The notes beneath the pieces were generated by a model. The model had not been told where the DNA came from. It saw only the letters and a program-made list of their open reading frames with translations, and ran no database searches. Of a DNA stretch of 64,000 nucleotides, positions 12,301-23,534 are shown one piece after another. This DNA comes from Mya arenaria (Eukaryota; Mollusca; Bivalvia; Myida; Myidae). The stretch spans positions 16,801,228-16,865,227 of the forward strand of contig NC_069136.1 in the NCBI RefSeq assembly GCF_026914265.1. The letters are read 5' to 3'. Every line of letters starts with the position of its first letter. Position 1 is the first letter of the stretch. The position numbers and the translations under genes are program-made.

Positions 12301-14222
12301 GTAAGGGACACAATTCTTGATATACTACTGTATGATTTCGTATTGAAGTTATATATTCTGAATCTGAATACTATGTTTCATGTAAAGGTATCCCTGTGGT
12401 ATTGTATTTCAATTGCTATTTGAGAAGGAATGCATACACATGTTATTACATTTGAGATCTTATGAATCTAACCAATTCCACATGTTGAAAAAAGCTAATA
12501 ACGTTACACAAGTCTTAAATTTAAAATAAAGGGTTTATTTGATTTAGTTTCAACTGATTGAAAAACACTCGTGTGATTAAATGCACACACATTTTTGGAC
12601 TGCCGTACCAAGCGTAACACATGTTCAGCAGTTATGTTATGCAGAGTCTGAAAGAACAAATATATCTCTTTTAGAAGACAGGCCTCCCGGCCTTTAATTG
12701 ATGCTTTAAGCCAATATCACTTACCTAGTAGTTTAACTTACCTGGTTGACCACTATTTATTCTCATATCCTTAACTTTGTCCTTTGTTATAATTCAAGAA
12801 GTCAAATCAAATTCCATTACCTCGATTTATATAGACAGTAATGACCTTGCAACTGCTTTTAAACCGTTTAAAATGAGGAGCCAGATATTTATATAACCCG
12901 CCATAAAAAAATATTTAACACCCTTTTAACCCATATCAGATATCTGAACATTCAATCTTGAGCGAAAGTTATCATGTGTCATCAATAACCTTTGTTTAGA
13001 TCATTCATGGATACTTATTATATTACATATTATAACATAATGGAATAAACACATCGGACTTTCGGAGTGTGAAGTTACAGAATATAGTATTTTAATATAA
13101 ACTGACATGAAATACACATAATAAGCATGAAGAGCAAAACTATTTATAAAAGAAATCAGATCAGGCTAGGCAATATTGCCAGGTGGGTTTCTAAGCATTT
13201 GAAATGCATAAAAAATTTGCACTGCTCGTAATTGCTTCCTTCTTTAAGTTTATATGATCGTTACTGTACACCTTGTTCGTTTTGCTGACATTTTAGATAG
13301 ACAAACGTTAAAGTTACCTAAATGATTACGTTTATGGCATATTCAATTGAGTAACTAGAGGACGATCATGAATAAGAATGCCGTAAATATATCGACAGAA
13401 AGTGGCATTCACAGCATGGGTAAGGGGTTTGTAAGTTTTGAAGGAACAACGACATTGGGATCTACATAGGGGTAAGATCGGCACTGTATCTGAAATGTTT
13501 GGTGGCTACTAGTCCCATTGTCTCACGCATTGTTTACGAGAAGGTTAGTACGTTTGAGAACTCAGTTCTGATTGGGTCGACCTGGAGCTGGTTGAACCCT
13601 AATCAAAGAGTGGGGCAAGTGGATATTCAAGTTTACGACTGGTCAACTCCAGAAAGAAAAAAAGGGCTTTTAATAACCGACATAGAGAAACGACTCGTTG
13701 CATGGGTTCGGAATTTAGGTAGATAAGATAAGATATTCTTTATACATGTTGCCGAGTAGAGACGTATTAGAGTTAGACGGTGTAGATATCCCTTGCCTGC
13801 GGAATAGTGCTGTCCCTTAAGTCAGAAAGATAGTTGTCGCATAAGACTTTGTCATACCAATGTTTTCTGAAGCTGCTCTAAATGGGGTTTTTGTGGAACG
13901 TATAGAGGTGGTCAACAAGGCTAATTATATAGTTGAAGCAAAATATATGTTTCGTGAAAAGTATCCACTTATGACATTTATCAAGCTGCTTCTTGTAAGG
14001 TACGTGTTCTAAACCCTTTTCAAAATGACTAAAACAAAGTGCAGAATTTGCAGTTTTAGAACGGATCGAAGGGGTTGGTGGGAGCAAGAACCGAGAGCAT
14101 TGGCGTAAGAATGAACGAAAGCTTTATCGGAATGTTGCAGGTAAGCAGTGAAATGTTAGGCAAACCCCCATATCGATCAAAACCAAAAGAGAATCCGCAC
14201 CATCGTAAGGCAGTGTACGCCA
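9320..14222. other. intronic or spacer DNA of TNF copy B, no gene recognised
   Basis: Apart from the possible stalk exon at 12742-12774, nothing here resembles a gene. A 75-codon open frame at 13499-13726 has no recognised motif. GATAAGATAAGATATTC at about 13725 looks like the inverted tail of a non-LTR element (the complement reads as an A/T-rich TCTTATC end), but no body was recognised. Confidence 0.4.
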
Positions 14223-14248
14223 GGGGCCGGTTGCTCAAAACCTCTGTT
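14223..14248 (+). repeat. left terminal inverted repeat, Harbinger 1
   Basis: 26 bases, an exact inverted match to 19734-19759. Confidence 0.9.
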
Positions 14249-14275
14249 AAATATAACGCTACGTTACCTTAATAG

Positions 14276-14412
14276 TCCGTTAAATCCTTAACGGAGCGTA
14301 AGATAACGCTCCGTTAAAATCCTGTTGCTTAAAGAGACTTAACGCTGCCGTTAAATTACGTCAGCGTTAAGTCCATAACGCCAGTGATAAATCCTTAACA
14401 GGCTGTTAAATT
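14276..14412. promoter_or_regulatory. subterminal CCGTTAA/TTAACGG cluster, left end of Harbinger 1
   Basis: CCGTTAAAT, TTAACGGAG, CCGTTAAAA, GCCGTTAAAT and similar words recur in both orientations next to the left inverted repeat, several forming small palindromes. TAACGG fits the Myb recognition core YAACKG. As the element encodes a Myb-like protein, these are plausible binding sites for it; binding itself is inference. Confidence 0.45.
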
Positions 14413-14451
14413 TCTACTTCCTGTCCCATAATGCATCATTCTCCTTCCAAG

Positions 14452-16738
14452 ATGGCTGACTTGTCTTCTGCAAAAAAAAGAGAAAAACAAACTTTAATGA
14501 AAATGAAGTTTTGATGTTAGAGGAACTTATGAGTGTAGAAGAAACTAAAGAGCTACTTAGCTCTAGCTTCAGTAACAAGGTTACAAATCAGAAAAAAGAA
14601 GAAGAATGGCACCGAATTGCTGGAATAATCTCCTCTTTGGGCATTGCCATAAGATCTGCAGAAGAAGTATCGAACAAATGGCAGAATATAAGAAGAATTG
14701 CAAAGGAAGAGGTGACAAGGTGAAAATATTTGTTTAATTCTTAGATATATAGAATACTGCAAAATAATAAATAATACCAAATGTCATCTTTAAAAAAATA
14801 AGATATTGTGATGTTGATAATTTCACTGGTTTGTTATGTTGTTTTCATTTGAAGATTTTCACAGCACACAAAATCATTAGAATTTTTTTATTACTAAACT
14901 GTAAGTAAAGTTATTGGTCATGGAATAATAAAATTTTCTCAAAAATTACAGTGAAAAGCTGCAGAGACGCGAGAGTGGTAGGGGCTTGGCAAGTCTAAAG
15001 GTTGCATCGGAGCAATCACAGAGGATTGTCTCTGTTCATGGCAATGCAAGCTTCAGCGGCATAACAGGAGGGACGGACACTGACGAAAATGGTTTGAACT
15101 TTTGCAGTGTATGTGTTTGAATAATGTACGATTACTAAATAAATACTGCTATATGGAAAACCCAATGTTCTAAAAATAAACGTACATCATGTTGCTATTA
15201 ATAGAAATATATTATTACTGAAAAGCACTGACGAATAAGTGAAATTTTACTATTCAAAGCTGCTTAAACATAAACATTAACACGTACCTGTTATTCCATT
15301 CACTTCTCGAAACATCCACAGTAATCACCATTTTTGTCAGTTTTATAGAAACACGATCACATGGCAATATCAAGCATTTAACTCCCAAGAATAAATATCG
15401 CAAAGAAAACTATACCAAGAATTGAATTGCGACGCAGTGACCTCCCTTTACGAGCTGTTGCAAAGTGACACAATATTAATTGGAATTCAATTACATTGTT
15501 ACTTAATTTAATTGGAAATTAGATTTTGTCATGTACAATCGTTATATACATACAACTTAGTTACAAGTGTATATATATTATAAATTTAGTCGACTTTCAA
15601 AAGCATTTTAATGGCATGATAAATCGATAGTCATTTACTGTCAATTGACTTTTCTGTCTTTCTTGTTGGCAAATTTTGAAAGAAGTCAAAACGTACTTTA
15701 ATTCTTTGTTCTTTAATACAGATTGTTAGAAACTTATCATGAAATAAGATATATGATTTCTTCAATATACAATGTTGTTGTGTTGTTCTTTTATCTTGAA
15801 ATAAACGTCAACTTATGCTTTTTAATTGCAGATGGTTTGAGCTATATTGCTAACATCCCATCAGTGGTCCCATTGGAGGGAGAGGAGCCCTCTGATCTCG
15901 AGCCAACATGCCCAACTGAAGTGAAACAGGACCCCTGCACCTCGAGCTTACGGGCAACGTTTGCAGGGAGAGCTTCTGTGTTAGTTTATCATTTTCAGTA
16001 ATATGGTTATTTGTTCTCTACACAAAATAATATATTTACTAACGTGTAACTGTCAAAGTGTAAACCGGCTTTTGTGTTGATATGAAATGCGTATACGAAC
16101 CGAGTTTACGGCAGCTTCTAGAATATCCATTTAACAGTTTTAACTTAACCTTGTATTGATAATTGCATTCTCTGATTTTATGTTTGCAGACCAAAGCGGA
16201 AGAAACCCCTAAGCGAGGAGGTTGCCGAGTGGCAAATTCGTTTCTTCAAATCTCAGGTGGCATTGTCAGAGAAGAAGGTATAAACATCATTTATAAAATC
16301 AATTTCCTATTATTTTTATTGTTTTCGTGATTGTTGCAGCTAATTATTATTATTGAAAGTAATAGAATTAAAACTGGAAGTGTAGTAGTACTAGTTATAG
16401 TACTAGTGGTAGCAGTAGTAATAGTCGTAGTATTAGCAAAAACAGCAGCAGTTGCAGCAGCAGCAGTAGCAGTAGTAGCATCAGAAGCAGTAACAGCAGC
16501 AGGAGTAGTACCATCATCAGCAGTAGCAGTAGTTAAAGTAGTATTAGTAGTATCAGTATCAGTAGCATTATTATTATTATTATCATAATTATAATTAATG
16601 TTATTATTATCATTATTATTATTATTATTATTAAATTAATTATTGGTTGAGACACAGCAACGGGTACTAGAGAAATATAAGAGGCGTATGGACAACGAGG
16701 ACGTTGACTCTTTCATAAAAAGCCAATTTTTCAATTAA
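14452..16738 (+). CDS. Harbinger 1 Myb/SANT-like accessory protein, five exons
   Basis: Exons are 14452-14719, 14952-15091, 15832-15979, 16190-16277 and 16652-16738, all with GT/AG borders and matching phases. The start MADLSSAKK is in a different frame from the rest of exon 1. The run of eight A's at about 14471-14478 must be nine for the frame to hold, giving about 243 residues. From NFNENEVLMLEELMSVEE through EEWHRIAGIISS to VSNKWQNIRRIAKEE the N-terminal third has the tryptophan spacing of Myb/SANT-like domains found in Harbinger accessory proteins. A Gly-rich linker (GITGGTDTDEN), an acidic middle and a basic C-terminal helix (EKYKRRMDNEDVD) follow. The A-run difference may be a real lesion or an assembly error. 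Intron 4 is full of trinucleotide repeats. Confidence 0.7.
16370..16640. repeat. trinucleotide-rich microsatellite (AGT/AGC/ATT types)
   Basis: Impure GTAGTA, CAGCAG and ATTATT runs in intron 4 of the Harbinger 1 accessory gene. Open frames across it code only for V/A or I runs and are artefacts of the repeat. Confidence 0.8.
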
Positions 16739-16827
16739 ATTAAATTTTATTATATTGTATTGTAAATAGATATGTAAAAATGAAAACGAACAAAACAAAC
16801 AGTTAAAGCTATTCTTTATTACAGTAT

Positions 16828-16844
16828 GATGATGATGCTGATGC

Positions 16845-16897
<53 letters not shown>

Positions 16898-16963
16898 ATG
16901 ATTATCTGAACATGATGATTTGAGCATGATGTCAGATGATGATGATGATGATGATGATGTTGA
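16828..16963. repeat. (GAT)n microsatellite between the convergent Harbinger 1 genes
   Basis: Nearly pure GAT repeats at 16843-16895 and 16935-16960, with a short interruption. It lies in the 226 bases between the two stop codons, so it would be in the 3' UTR of either gene. Confidence 0.85.
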
Positions 16964-19566
16964 TTAAAAGTAACTGTTAACAATAAAATCCCGTTTCGCT
17001 GTTCCAGTACCAACATCATCCTGCATATTATTATCAATGTTTTGTATGACATCTACATCATCTACCTCTGGCATATTAAACATGACTGCTACATTATGTA
17101 GAATTGCACAGGCTGTAGCTATGCGACAGGCCTTGTCTGGACTTAGCCTGATCTGAAATAAAAATAAATAAATAGTAATCATAGCAAAGTTTTTAATATC
17201 ATCACATATCATAAAGGCGAGCAGTAAATTTAAAAATGAAAGCAGTCACTTTATGCACTTAAACTATAGACTGAATGAAACTTAGTCCGAGTATTCAAAA
17301 AACATATGCAAGAAAGTATCTCACTGTGCAGCACGTGGAAGCGCCGCTTGAGCCTACCAAAGGCCCTTTCTATGCAAACCCGGGTTCTAGTATGGGCTAG
17401 CTGGTACCTCTCCTTGGCAGGAGTGTCAGCGTTTATAAACGGCGTCATGAGGAATGGCCGTAAAGGATACCTGTGGCGGGGAATAAAATCAATATCAATA
17501 ATAAAATTGACAAAAAAAACAACAACGTCCCGATGTTACAATCTTGTAATCATACGGGTGTGTGTAAGATTGTTTATACTCGCCCTCGGGCCTTGCTCAT
17601 TCAGCGATTGCTCCCTTAAGAATATTAGTCATTTCAATTTTTGGAGCATGCTGTGCACAGACAGAATGTAACCCTGGTTTGAGCTACCCTGGTTCTTTAA
17701 CGTGCATCAGTGTATAGCACTGACCCCCATTTAACGTCCCTCCCGCGAGACGATTATTACGTTTAGTGATGCGACAGGGAATAAAAACATGCGACCGCTT
17801 GATTGAAAGTGAAGTGTTTATAATTAACAACTAGACCACGGTTCAGCTACTAATTTCATCTGATGACATCATGCTTTGTATATGCTACTTACCCACTATC
17901 TCCAAGAAACACCCCATCTTCCAGACATTGATTGTCTCGTTGTAGCCTGTTGCACAGCCCTGATGTCCTGAACACGTGTGCGTCATGGCACGAGCCTGGC
18001 CAACTGGCGTTGACACTTGTGAACAATCCTGGGAAAATAATGATTTAGTTATTTACCAATTAGCTTAACAGCACGTTCAGTCTTACAACTTTATGACATG
18101 ATTATAAACAACATTCGCATTTTTTATCATCAATTCAATTCAAACATTTATTGCATGAAGGCCTCCAGCCCATATCATCAGGGACGGTTCCTTAATGTTC
18201 TTTAATGTACAACCACAAATGTAAAGTTTATTTGTGTCGATGTCGGGGGATAGAGGGAGCACTAAGAGCTGTATGTCCCAACTAAAACCCCTCAATCATC
18301 AAATCCTGGAGCCATCCCTGCGTATGGTTAGGTTAGAGTGGTAAACTGTATTAAGTTAAATGAAAAACATTTAGGGGACCATTTGTAAAACTTTCTATGA
18401 TAATTGTCACATTCTGACCAAACCCAATATGCCCATTATTGATCGATAATCGGGGTGAATTTCAGATTTTATGACCGTTTCGGTCTAAGACGAGTTGACA
18501 AAAATTATTTGATAAAGCGTTTACAAGGCGTGAGACCACAGTTATTTTTACTATATGTTTCATATAGACACTAACCTGGCTTGTGACTTTATACACACCC
18601 CAATTGAAAAACAAGGACATGGCATCTCTAGAACAATTCAAGACACAAAATATAATCACAAGAAAACACCATGTTGACCATTGACCCGACTGTCAAAATT
18701 TAGTTCAAATACATAACCCTTCCGCCAGGGAGTCAATCGGCTACAAACAACTAATTTTCAGACTTCCACAAGCTATGAATTTTCAAATATTTACATTGAA
18801 AACTATCAATTTCTGCCATAGAGTGTCAAATTCAGTCAAGTACTCTGCAAAAAGAACATTTTTTGCTTCTTTTTCATTCAATTTTAATAAAATATTGATA
18901 CTTGAACACAAGCACTCCTTTTTTCTGTATTCACATCCGGATCTTGTCAACGGGGGGCAGATAACTGTGGTCTTGAGCCACAAGAAAAGGATCTTTAGAA
19001 TGTTTATGGTGAAATTTCAATCATTTTTTACCTTCATGATCGCAAACTGCCTGCATGTTGATACTATGATAGCCTTTTCGGTTGACATAAGCTGGCTCAT
19101 CAACAGAAGGGGCCTGGATACGGATGAGTGTCCCGTCAACGCACCCCACTACGTGAGGGAAGCCTGCCGATGTGAAAAATCCGCTCTTCACTCTATTCTT
19201 CTCTTCGCCGGAAGGCCATACAATGAATCGTTTCATTATTTTGCAAATAATATCCGTCACGTGGGTTACCACACGAGAAACTGTTGATTTGTGGTAACCC
19301 ATGCTGTCTCCTACAAGTACAACATTGAAAAACGCCCCTGTGGCGAGGAACCGAAGGGTTATAAGAACCATCTGTCGCACACTGAGGGCTCTGTTCCGGT
19401 GAGTGTCTCTTTTTATGTCATCCTTCAAGATATCCTCCAAAAATGCTACGCCATCATTTGTGAAACGATACCTCTCATGCATTTCCCCATCATCAAGATG
19501 CTGAACATGAGGAGTATGTCTATACTGACGCTGTTTCCTTACATTTGGTAAAAATACACCTGCCAT
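16964..19566 (-). CDS. Harbinger 1 DDE transposase, four exons
   Basis: Exons are 19566-19032, 18028-17893, 17470-17320 and 17152-16964, giving 336 residues with no stop. An N-terminal region with a helix-turn-helix (about 60-105: LSVRQMVLIT, then YHKSTVSRVV) precedes the catalytic core: D144 in GCVDGTLI, D194 in SWPGSCHD and E258 in CIERAFGRLKRRF. The family's ACAILHNVAV motif is in the last exon. Length and motif order fit active PIF/Harbinger transposases, which recognise the inverted repeats and move the element by cut and paste. One oddity: the join HSE to IRLSP places the exon 3 donor at GAG|ATAC, not GT, so that intron would be AT-AG, or the donor has mutated. All other borders are canonical. 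A SINE body and another retroelement end sit in its introns. Confidence 0.85.
17556..17773 (-). mobile_element. SINE body, 5'-truncated, minus strand
   Basis: The minus strand reads CGCATCACTAAA, GGGAGGGACGTTAAAT, GTTAAAGAACCAGGGTAGCT, CCAGGGTTACATTCTGTCTG and GAGCAAGGCCCGAG in the same order as the fuller SINE at 50813-51085. Nearly all of the tRNA-like head is missing. It sits in intron 2 of the Harbinger 1 transposase gene. Confidence 0.75.
18121..18320 (-). mobile_element. 3' end of an unidentified retroelement, minus strand
   Basis: Read on the minus strand the block ends GGCCTTCATGCAATAAATG followed by TTGAATTGAATTG, a short tandem tail typical of LINE or SINE 3' ends. No coding body is attached. 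It lies in intron 1 of the Harbinger 1 transposase gene. Confidence 0.4.
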
Positions 19567-19733
19567 GGTAAAGCTGCCGTTAACTTAAATCGAGGTTCTT
19601 AACTCAATTAACTTAAACGGTCAGTTCCACCGTTAACTCCATCGTTAAAACTGAACATTTCTTTGAGCAACAGAAAATTAACGCCATGTTGAAATTTAAC
19701 GGACCGTTAGCTGTTTAACGGTCCGTTAAGCCA
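19567..19733. promoter_or_regulatory. subterminal CCGTTAA/TTAACGG cluster, right end of Harbinger 1
   Basis: Between the transposase ATG (19566) and the right inverted repeat the same words occur (CCGTTAACTT, ACCGTTAACTCC, TTAACGGACCGTTAG, TTAACGGTCCGTTAA), mirroring the left cluster. The region would also serve as the promoter of the transposase gene. Confidence 0.45.
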
Positions 19734-19759
19734 AACAGAGGTTTTGAGCAACCGGCCCC
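19734..19759 (-). repeat. right terminal inverted repeat, Harbinger 1
   Basis: 26 bases, an exact inverted match to 14223-14248, ending GAGCAACCGGCCCC. Confidence 0.9.
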
Positions 19760-20990
19760 GGGTCTGTTATGGCTGTAAGAACGTCTAGGAGAAAATGAAT
19801 AATTTTAGGCTTTCTGGTTAAATATAAGGGTGTGTGTTCAAAACTTTAATGGGACATTGGGTTTACAGACCTAGCAAAACATTCAATAACTACAGGAAAT
19901 TCTGGGTATCCTTCCAATGCGATAAGTATTGAAAGGTTAACGAGTTGGTTAAGTCCGAAGGTCTCCCACTCCTACCAAGATGCCGTTTTTAGTTAAACGT
20001 TGTTCACAACCTTGACTTGACAAGAGTTGCTTTTTTAATTACCGTTTAAGTTCAGTGATTTTATAAGAGTGTATTAGTCTGTAAATTTAGCCATTATGAA
20101 ATGACCCGTTTGGCAATCAGGCTAAATAATTCCAGCAGCATATTCCAGTAAAGAAGTAAACAATGCAAAGTATGCATTGGGTCACTTGTTTCTTCTATAT
20201 GGATGACAGATAAGTGTCAGGGCAGAATTCGTGGTCTAAAAGTGTAAAGATGCCTGAAAATTTAAAGAAGCACCTGGTCAGCTCTGAGGTCATGGGCTAC
20301 ACAAACGATGGGGGTGATTTCCTTTTGATGCCAAAGGTGTCGGAATTAGCACACTTGCTTGAAGGTCATGAACGCTTGATTGCCTGTGCTAGCATTTCTG
20401 TCAACAAGACGAGGAAGAATTACTGCGTGGCGTTGAAATAATTGCTTACCGTTATATACTTCATCCAGTACTTCAACCAATATATGTTCATCGCAAGTTT
20501 AGCATCAGGATGATCTGCTTGTCTGCCATCTTCGTCTCAAAGAACAATTACAAGATTGACAGCGATCACGGCAGCGTATTCATTCGAAAAAGAATATTGA
20601 CCAGGCTAACCAGCTCACTTTAATTTTTTTCCTTGTGTTGCATGGACAGCATTTTGTGCGATCTGACATGTCACGATCACGATCTGTCTCGTTGCCAAAC
20701 GTCGCCGGAATGCGCATGTGCGAAAGTGGAGCCTCTAGATTGTGGTCCATGTAACAAATGTAACAGAGAGGCTGATACGATGGTGTTGGATGGTAAGCGC
20801 ATTTCAAACTATATAGAACAAATAAGATGGGTTGTCGGATACGCAACGGATTGTCGGTTTGTCGGACGTTGCAGATAAAGATAAGGAACTACGCGTTCAT
20901 GGCACACGGTCGATGCCTTCTCGTTTTCATTAATATTAATTTCGTACTCAATTATACTTCGTAGTTGTCTTATCTATCTCGTTTTTGAAT
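19760..20990. other. spacer in TNF copy B with two unassigned open frames
   Basis: An open frame at 20214-20441 (plus, 75 codons, containing SSEVMGYTNDGGDF) has no motif I recognise. A second at 20642-20809 is rich in cysteine and is listed separately. The rest shows nothing. Confidence 0.35.
20642..20809 (+). CDS. unassigned cysteine-rich exon-like open frame
   Basis: From ATG 20642 the frame reads MDSILCDLTC, CQTSPECACAKVE, DCGPCNKCNREAD and VLDG, with eight to nine cysteines in about 50 residues, and ends at a good donor (GATG|GTAAGC). No upstream acceptor or promoter was found and no family is recognised. The density of cysteines and the donor are the only reasons to list it. It may be a host exon fragment or chance. 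Confidence 0.25.
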
Positions 20991-20995
20991 GTTTT

Positions 20996-22205
20996 TATAT
21001 AATATACCATACAGAGACTTTCTACCATTCCCAGACTGCCTACCATATCCGGACTGTCTACCATACCTAGACTGTCTACTATACCCAGACTGTCTACAAT
21101 ACCAAGAGACTGTCTATCATACCCAGACTTTCTACAATTCCCAGACTGCCTACCATATCCAAACTGTCTATCATACCTAGACGGTCTACTATACCTAGAC
21201 TGTCTACTATACCCAGACTGTCTACAATACTAAGAGACTGTCTATCAAACCCAGACTTTCAACATTTCCCAGACTGTCTACCATACCCAGACCGTCTCAT
21301 AACCCGACCGTCTACCATACCTCGACCGTCTGCCATAACCAGGCTGTCTACTATACAGAAACTCTCCACCGTTCCTAGAGTGCCTACCATACTCAGACTG
21401 ATTACAATACCCGGACTACCTACCAAACCCACACTTTCTACTATACAGAGGCTTTCTACTGTTCCTGTACTGCTTACCATACCAAGACTGCCTACCATAC
21501 ACAGACTGTCTACCGTACAAAGACTGTCTACCATACCCTGACCGTCTATCATACCCAGACTATCTATCATACCAGACTGACTACCATACCCAGACTGTCT
21601 ACCATACCCAGACTGTCTACCATATCCCGACTGTCTACCATACCCAGGATGTCTACCATACACAGGATGTCTACCATACACAGACTGTCTACTATACCCC
21701 GAATGTCTACCATACCCCGAATGTCTACCATACCCTGACTCTCCACCTGGCTGTCTATTATATCCCGACTGTCTACCATACCCTCTACTATACCCCGACT
21801 GTCTACCATACCCCGACTGTCTATCATACCCTGACTCTCGACCATACCCAGGCTGTGTACTTTACCACAATTGTCTACCATACCCCGACAGAGTCTCTAC
21901 CGTTCCCAGATTGCCTACTATACCAAGACTGTCTACCATACCCAGACTCTCTACCATACCCAGACTGTCTACTTAAAAGAGACTTGTTAACCGTACCTAG
22001 ACTTTCTACTTTACCCAGACTGTCTACCAAACCTTGACTGTCTACCATACCCAGACTGTCTACAATACCCAGACTGTCTACTATACCTAGACCATCAACC
22101 ATACCCAAACTATCTACCATACCAGACTGTCTACACTATCTTGACTGTCTACCGAGTACTGGCTATCTACCATACCATGACTGTCTACCATTCACAGACG
22201 GTCTA
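20996..22205. repeat. 18-bp satellite array, about 1.2 kb
   Basis: Diverged tandem copies of CCAGACTGTCTACCATAC, with variants such as CTATAC, CGACCG and TTGCCT and occasional phase changes. As 18 is divisible by three, long open frames arise on both strands (repeated YGRQSG or MVDSLG); they are by-products. The array begins about 50 bases beyond exon 2 of TNF copy B, inside its intron. Confidence 0.9.
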
Positions 22206-22780
22206 CGTTAACAATTTATTTACAAGCAATTAACAAGTATGTTTATTCTTTCTTTACCTGCTTTCCATTTGTGTTTGAATTTTCTCCTTTTTCAACTCCA
22301 GCGTATGCAGATGAAATTTCCTGGCAGGGTTAAAGACATTATCTTTGCACGTTTATTGTGGGAAGTTAAATGTAACCAGGAAGTGACTTTGAGAATGCTG
22401 AATTAATATGGACGGAATAATTCATGAGTTTATACTTACAAATATATAAACTATAGTTATCAAAACTATCACCGAAAATTGTGAACATAAAACGAAACTC
22501 ATTAAAATAATCATAATTGATGTCATATTAAAACTAATTTAGACAGTAGCATTTATTTCAAATCAAAAGCTTATAATATTTCCCTTTTCAAACAATGCAT
22601 GTAACAAATCGGTTGTTTTACCACATTCTACACTATTGTTATTATTGCAGACATTTCTGAGTCACTGTCGATTTGCATACTGTCCGACAGAGTCCACATA
22701 ATGCAGAGTACTTCAATAAGAACGACAAGCAATAACAATAGACTGACTATATTCAACCTCTTAAGCAGTCCGTCTGCCAT

Positions 22781-23059
22781 GTTCGAAATGCGCAGAAGAG
22801 AGGTCGCAAACCGATAAAACTGAACATCAGCTTCGATGTCGGTACAACCAATCAATAATGAAGAAAAGTAAAGACATTACGAAGACAGTCTTAACTGGCT
22901 ACGAGTTTCGGTTAAAAGACTTTCTCCGCTTTACCAAGACAAAACAATAAATGAACTGAATTTACCTGTTTATATTTTGTTATCTGATAATATGAACTAA
23001 GGCATGAAGTGTTATTTCCGGACACTTTAAAGTTTATTTAATGACTAAATGAAACACAC
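22781..23059. other. upstream flank of TNF copy B, nothing recognised
   Basis: About 280 bases between the copy B start codon and the left end of the large Harbinger element. The TATA box seen upstream of copies A and C was not found here. Confidence 0.4.
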
Positions 23060-23062
23060 TAG

Positions 23063-23079
23063 GGCCCCGTTTTACTAAC
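23063..23079 (+). repeat. left terminal inverted repeat, Harbinger 2
   Basis: 17 bases exactly inverse to 42298-42314, followed by palindromic CGTAAG words to about 23170. Confidence 0.9.
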
Positions 23080-23534
23080 ATTTCGTAAGTTTTACGTAAG
23101 TTTCCACGTACATTTTCAACTTACGTAAATAATACGAAATGCGTACGTGCGTTTTACTAAATTTTCGTAAGTGTAAAACTCATATAAATAAATACAAATA
23201 AATAACAATAAAACAGACTTTGCTTGACTTTGCTAGGTTTTCATAGGCTTTGCTAGGTTTCGCTGGATTTTTTTCAATCTTGAAGTAATGTAATTTTACA
23301 AATTTAACACAAAATTTGCAATAAATTATACATTTTTCCAACTAAATATATAAAACTCATAAAAATAAATACAAATTAATAAAAATACAACTGACTTTGC
23401 TTGGCTTTGCTAGGCTTTGCTTGACTTTGCTAGGCTTTGCTAGGCTTTGCAGTGTTTAGTAGGACCCTAAATATTTGCGTAGCAATCGGAACTCCTCGGC
23501 TAGTATCAAGATATGGCCTCGGATATAATACGGG

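Larger units (their letters stand above)
14223..19759. mobile_element. PIF/Harbinger DNA transposon 1, 5.5 kb, with both genes
   Basis: The element starts GGGGCCGGTTGCTCAAAACC at 14223 and ends with the perfect complement at 19759; the inverted repeats match over 26 bases. It carries a Myb/SANT-like accessory gene (plus) and a DDE transposase gene (minus) that converge at 16738/16964. Harbinger elements use this two-protein plan: the accessory protein binds DNA and helps nuclear import, the transposase cuts. I could not find the 3-bp target duplication usual for the superfamily (flanks read CCA and GGG), so the exact ends or the flanks may have changed. It lies between exons of TNF copy B. 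Confidence 0.9.
8775..22780 (-). pseudogene. TNF ligand copy B, decayed and interrupted
   Basis: Pieces of a second TNF gene lie in the same order as in the intact copy: exon 1 at 22780-22584, exon 2 at 22320-22258, two possible short phase-1 stalk exons at 12774-12742 and 9316-9281, and the TNF-domain exon at 9189-8775. Exon 1 keeps the anchor (MADGLLKRLNIVSLLLLLVV) and CGKTTDLL but is 4 bases shorter, which shifts the frame, and its donor is GG. Exon 2 is open (EISSAYAGVEK) with a good donor but is 63 rather than 67 bases long. The TNF exon has lost its acceptor AG (CGG) and is frameshifted after the RFQNGRLI region, yet still ends NFFGLHLV and stop. The space between exons 2 and 5 holds an 18-bp array and a 5.5-kb Harbinger element. 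The two middle exons are inferred from splice signals and phase alone. Confidence 0.75.

Noticed and set aside
16331-17052. Open frames of poly-V/A, poly-His and poly-Ile
   Set aside because: Microsatellite by-products inside the Harbinger 1 intron and 3' region.
18775-19287. 170-codon plus-strand open frame
   Set aside because: Its right half is the antisense of the Harbinger 1 transposase first exon; no independent support.
21259-22120. Long minus-strand open frames of repeated YGRQSG and MVDSLG
   Set aside because: They are translations of the 18-bp satellite; frames jump with each indel and no start or splice context exists.
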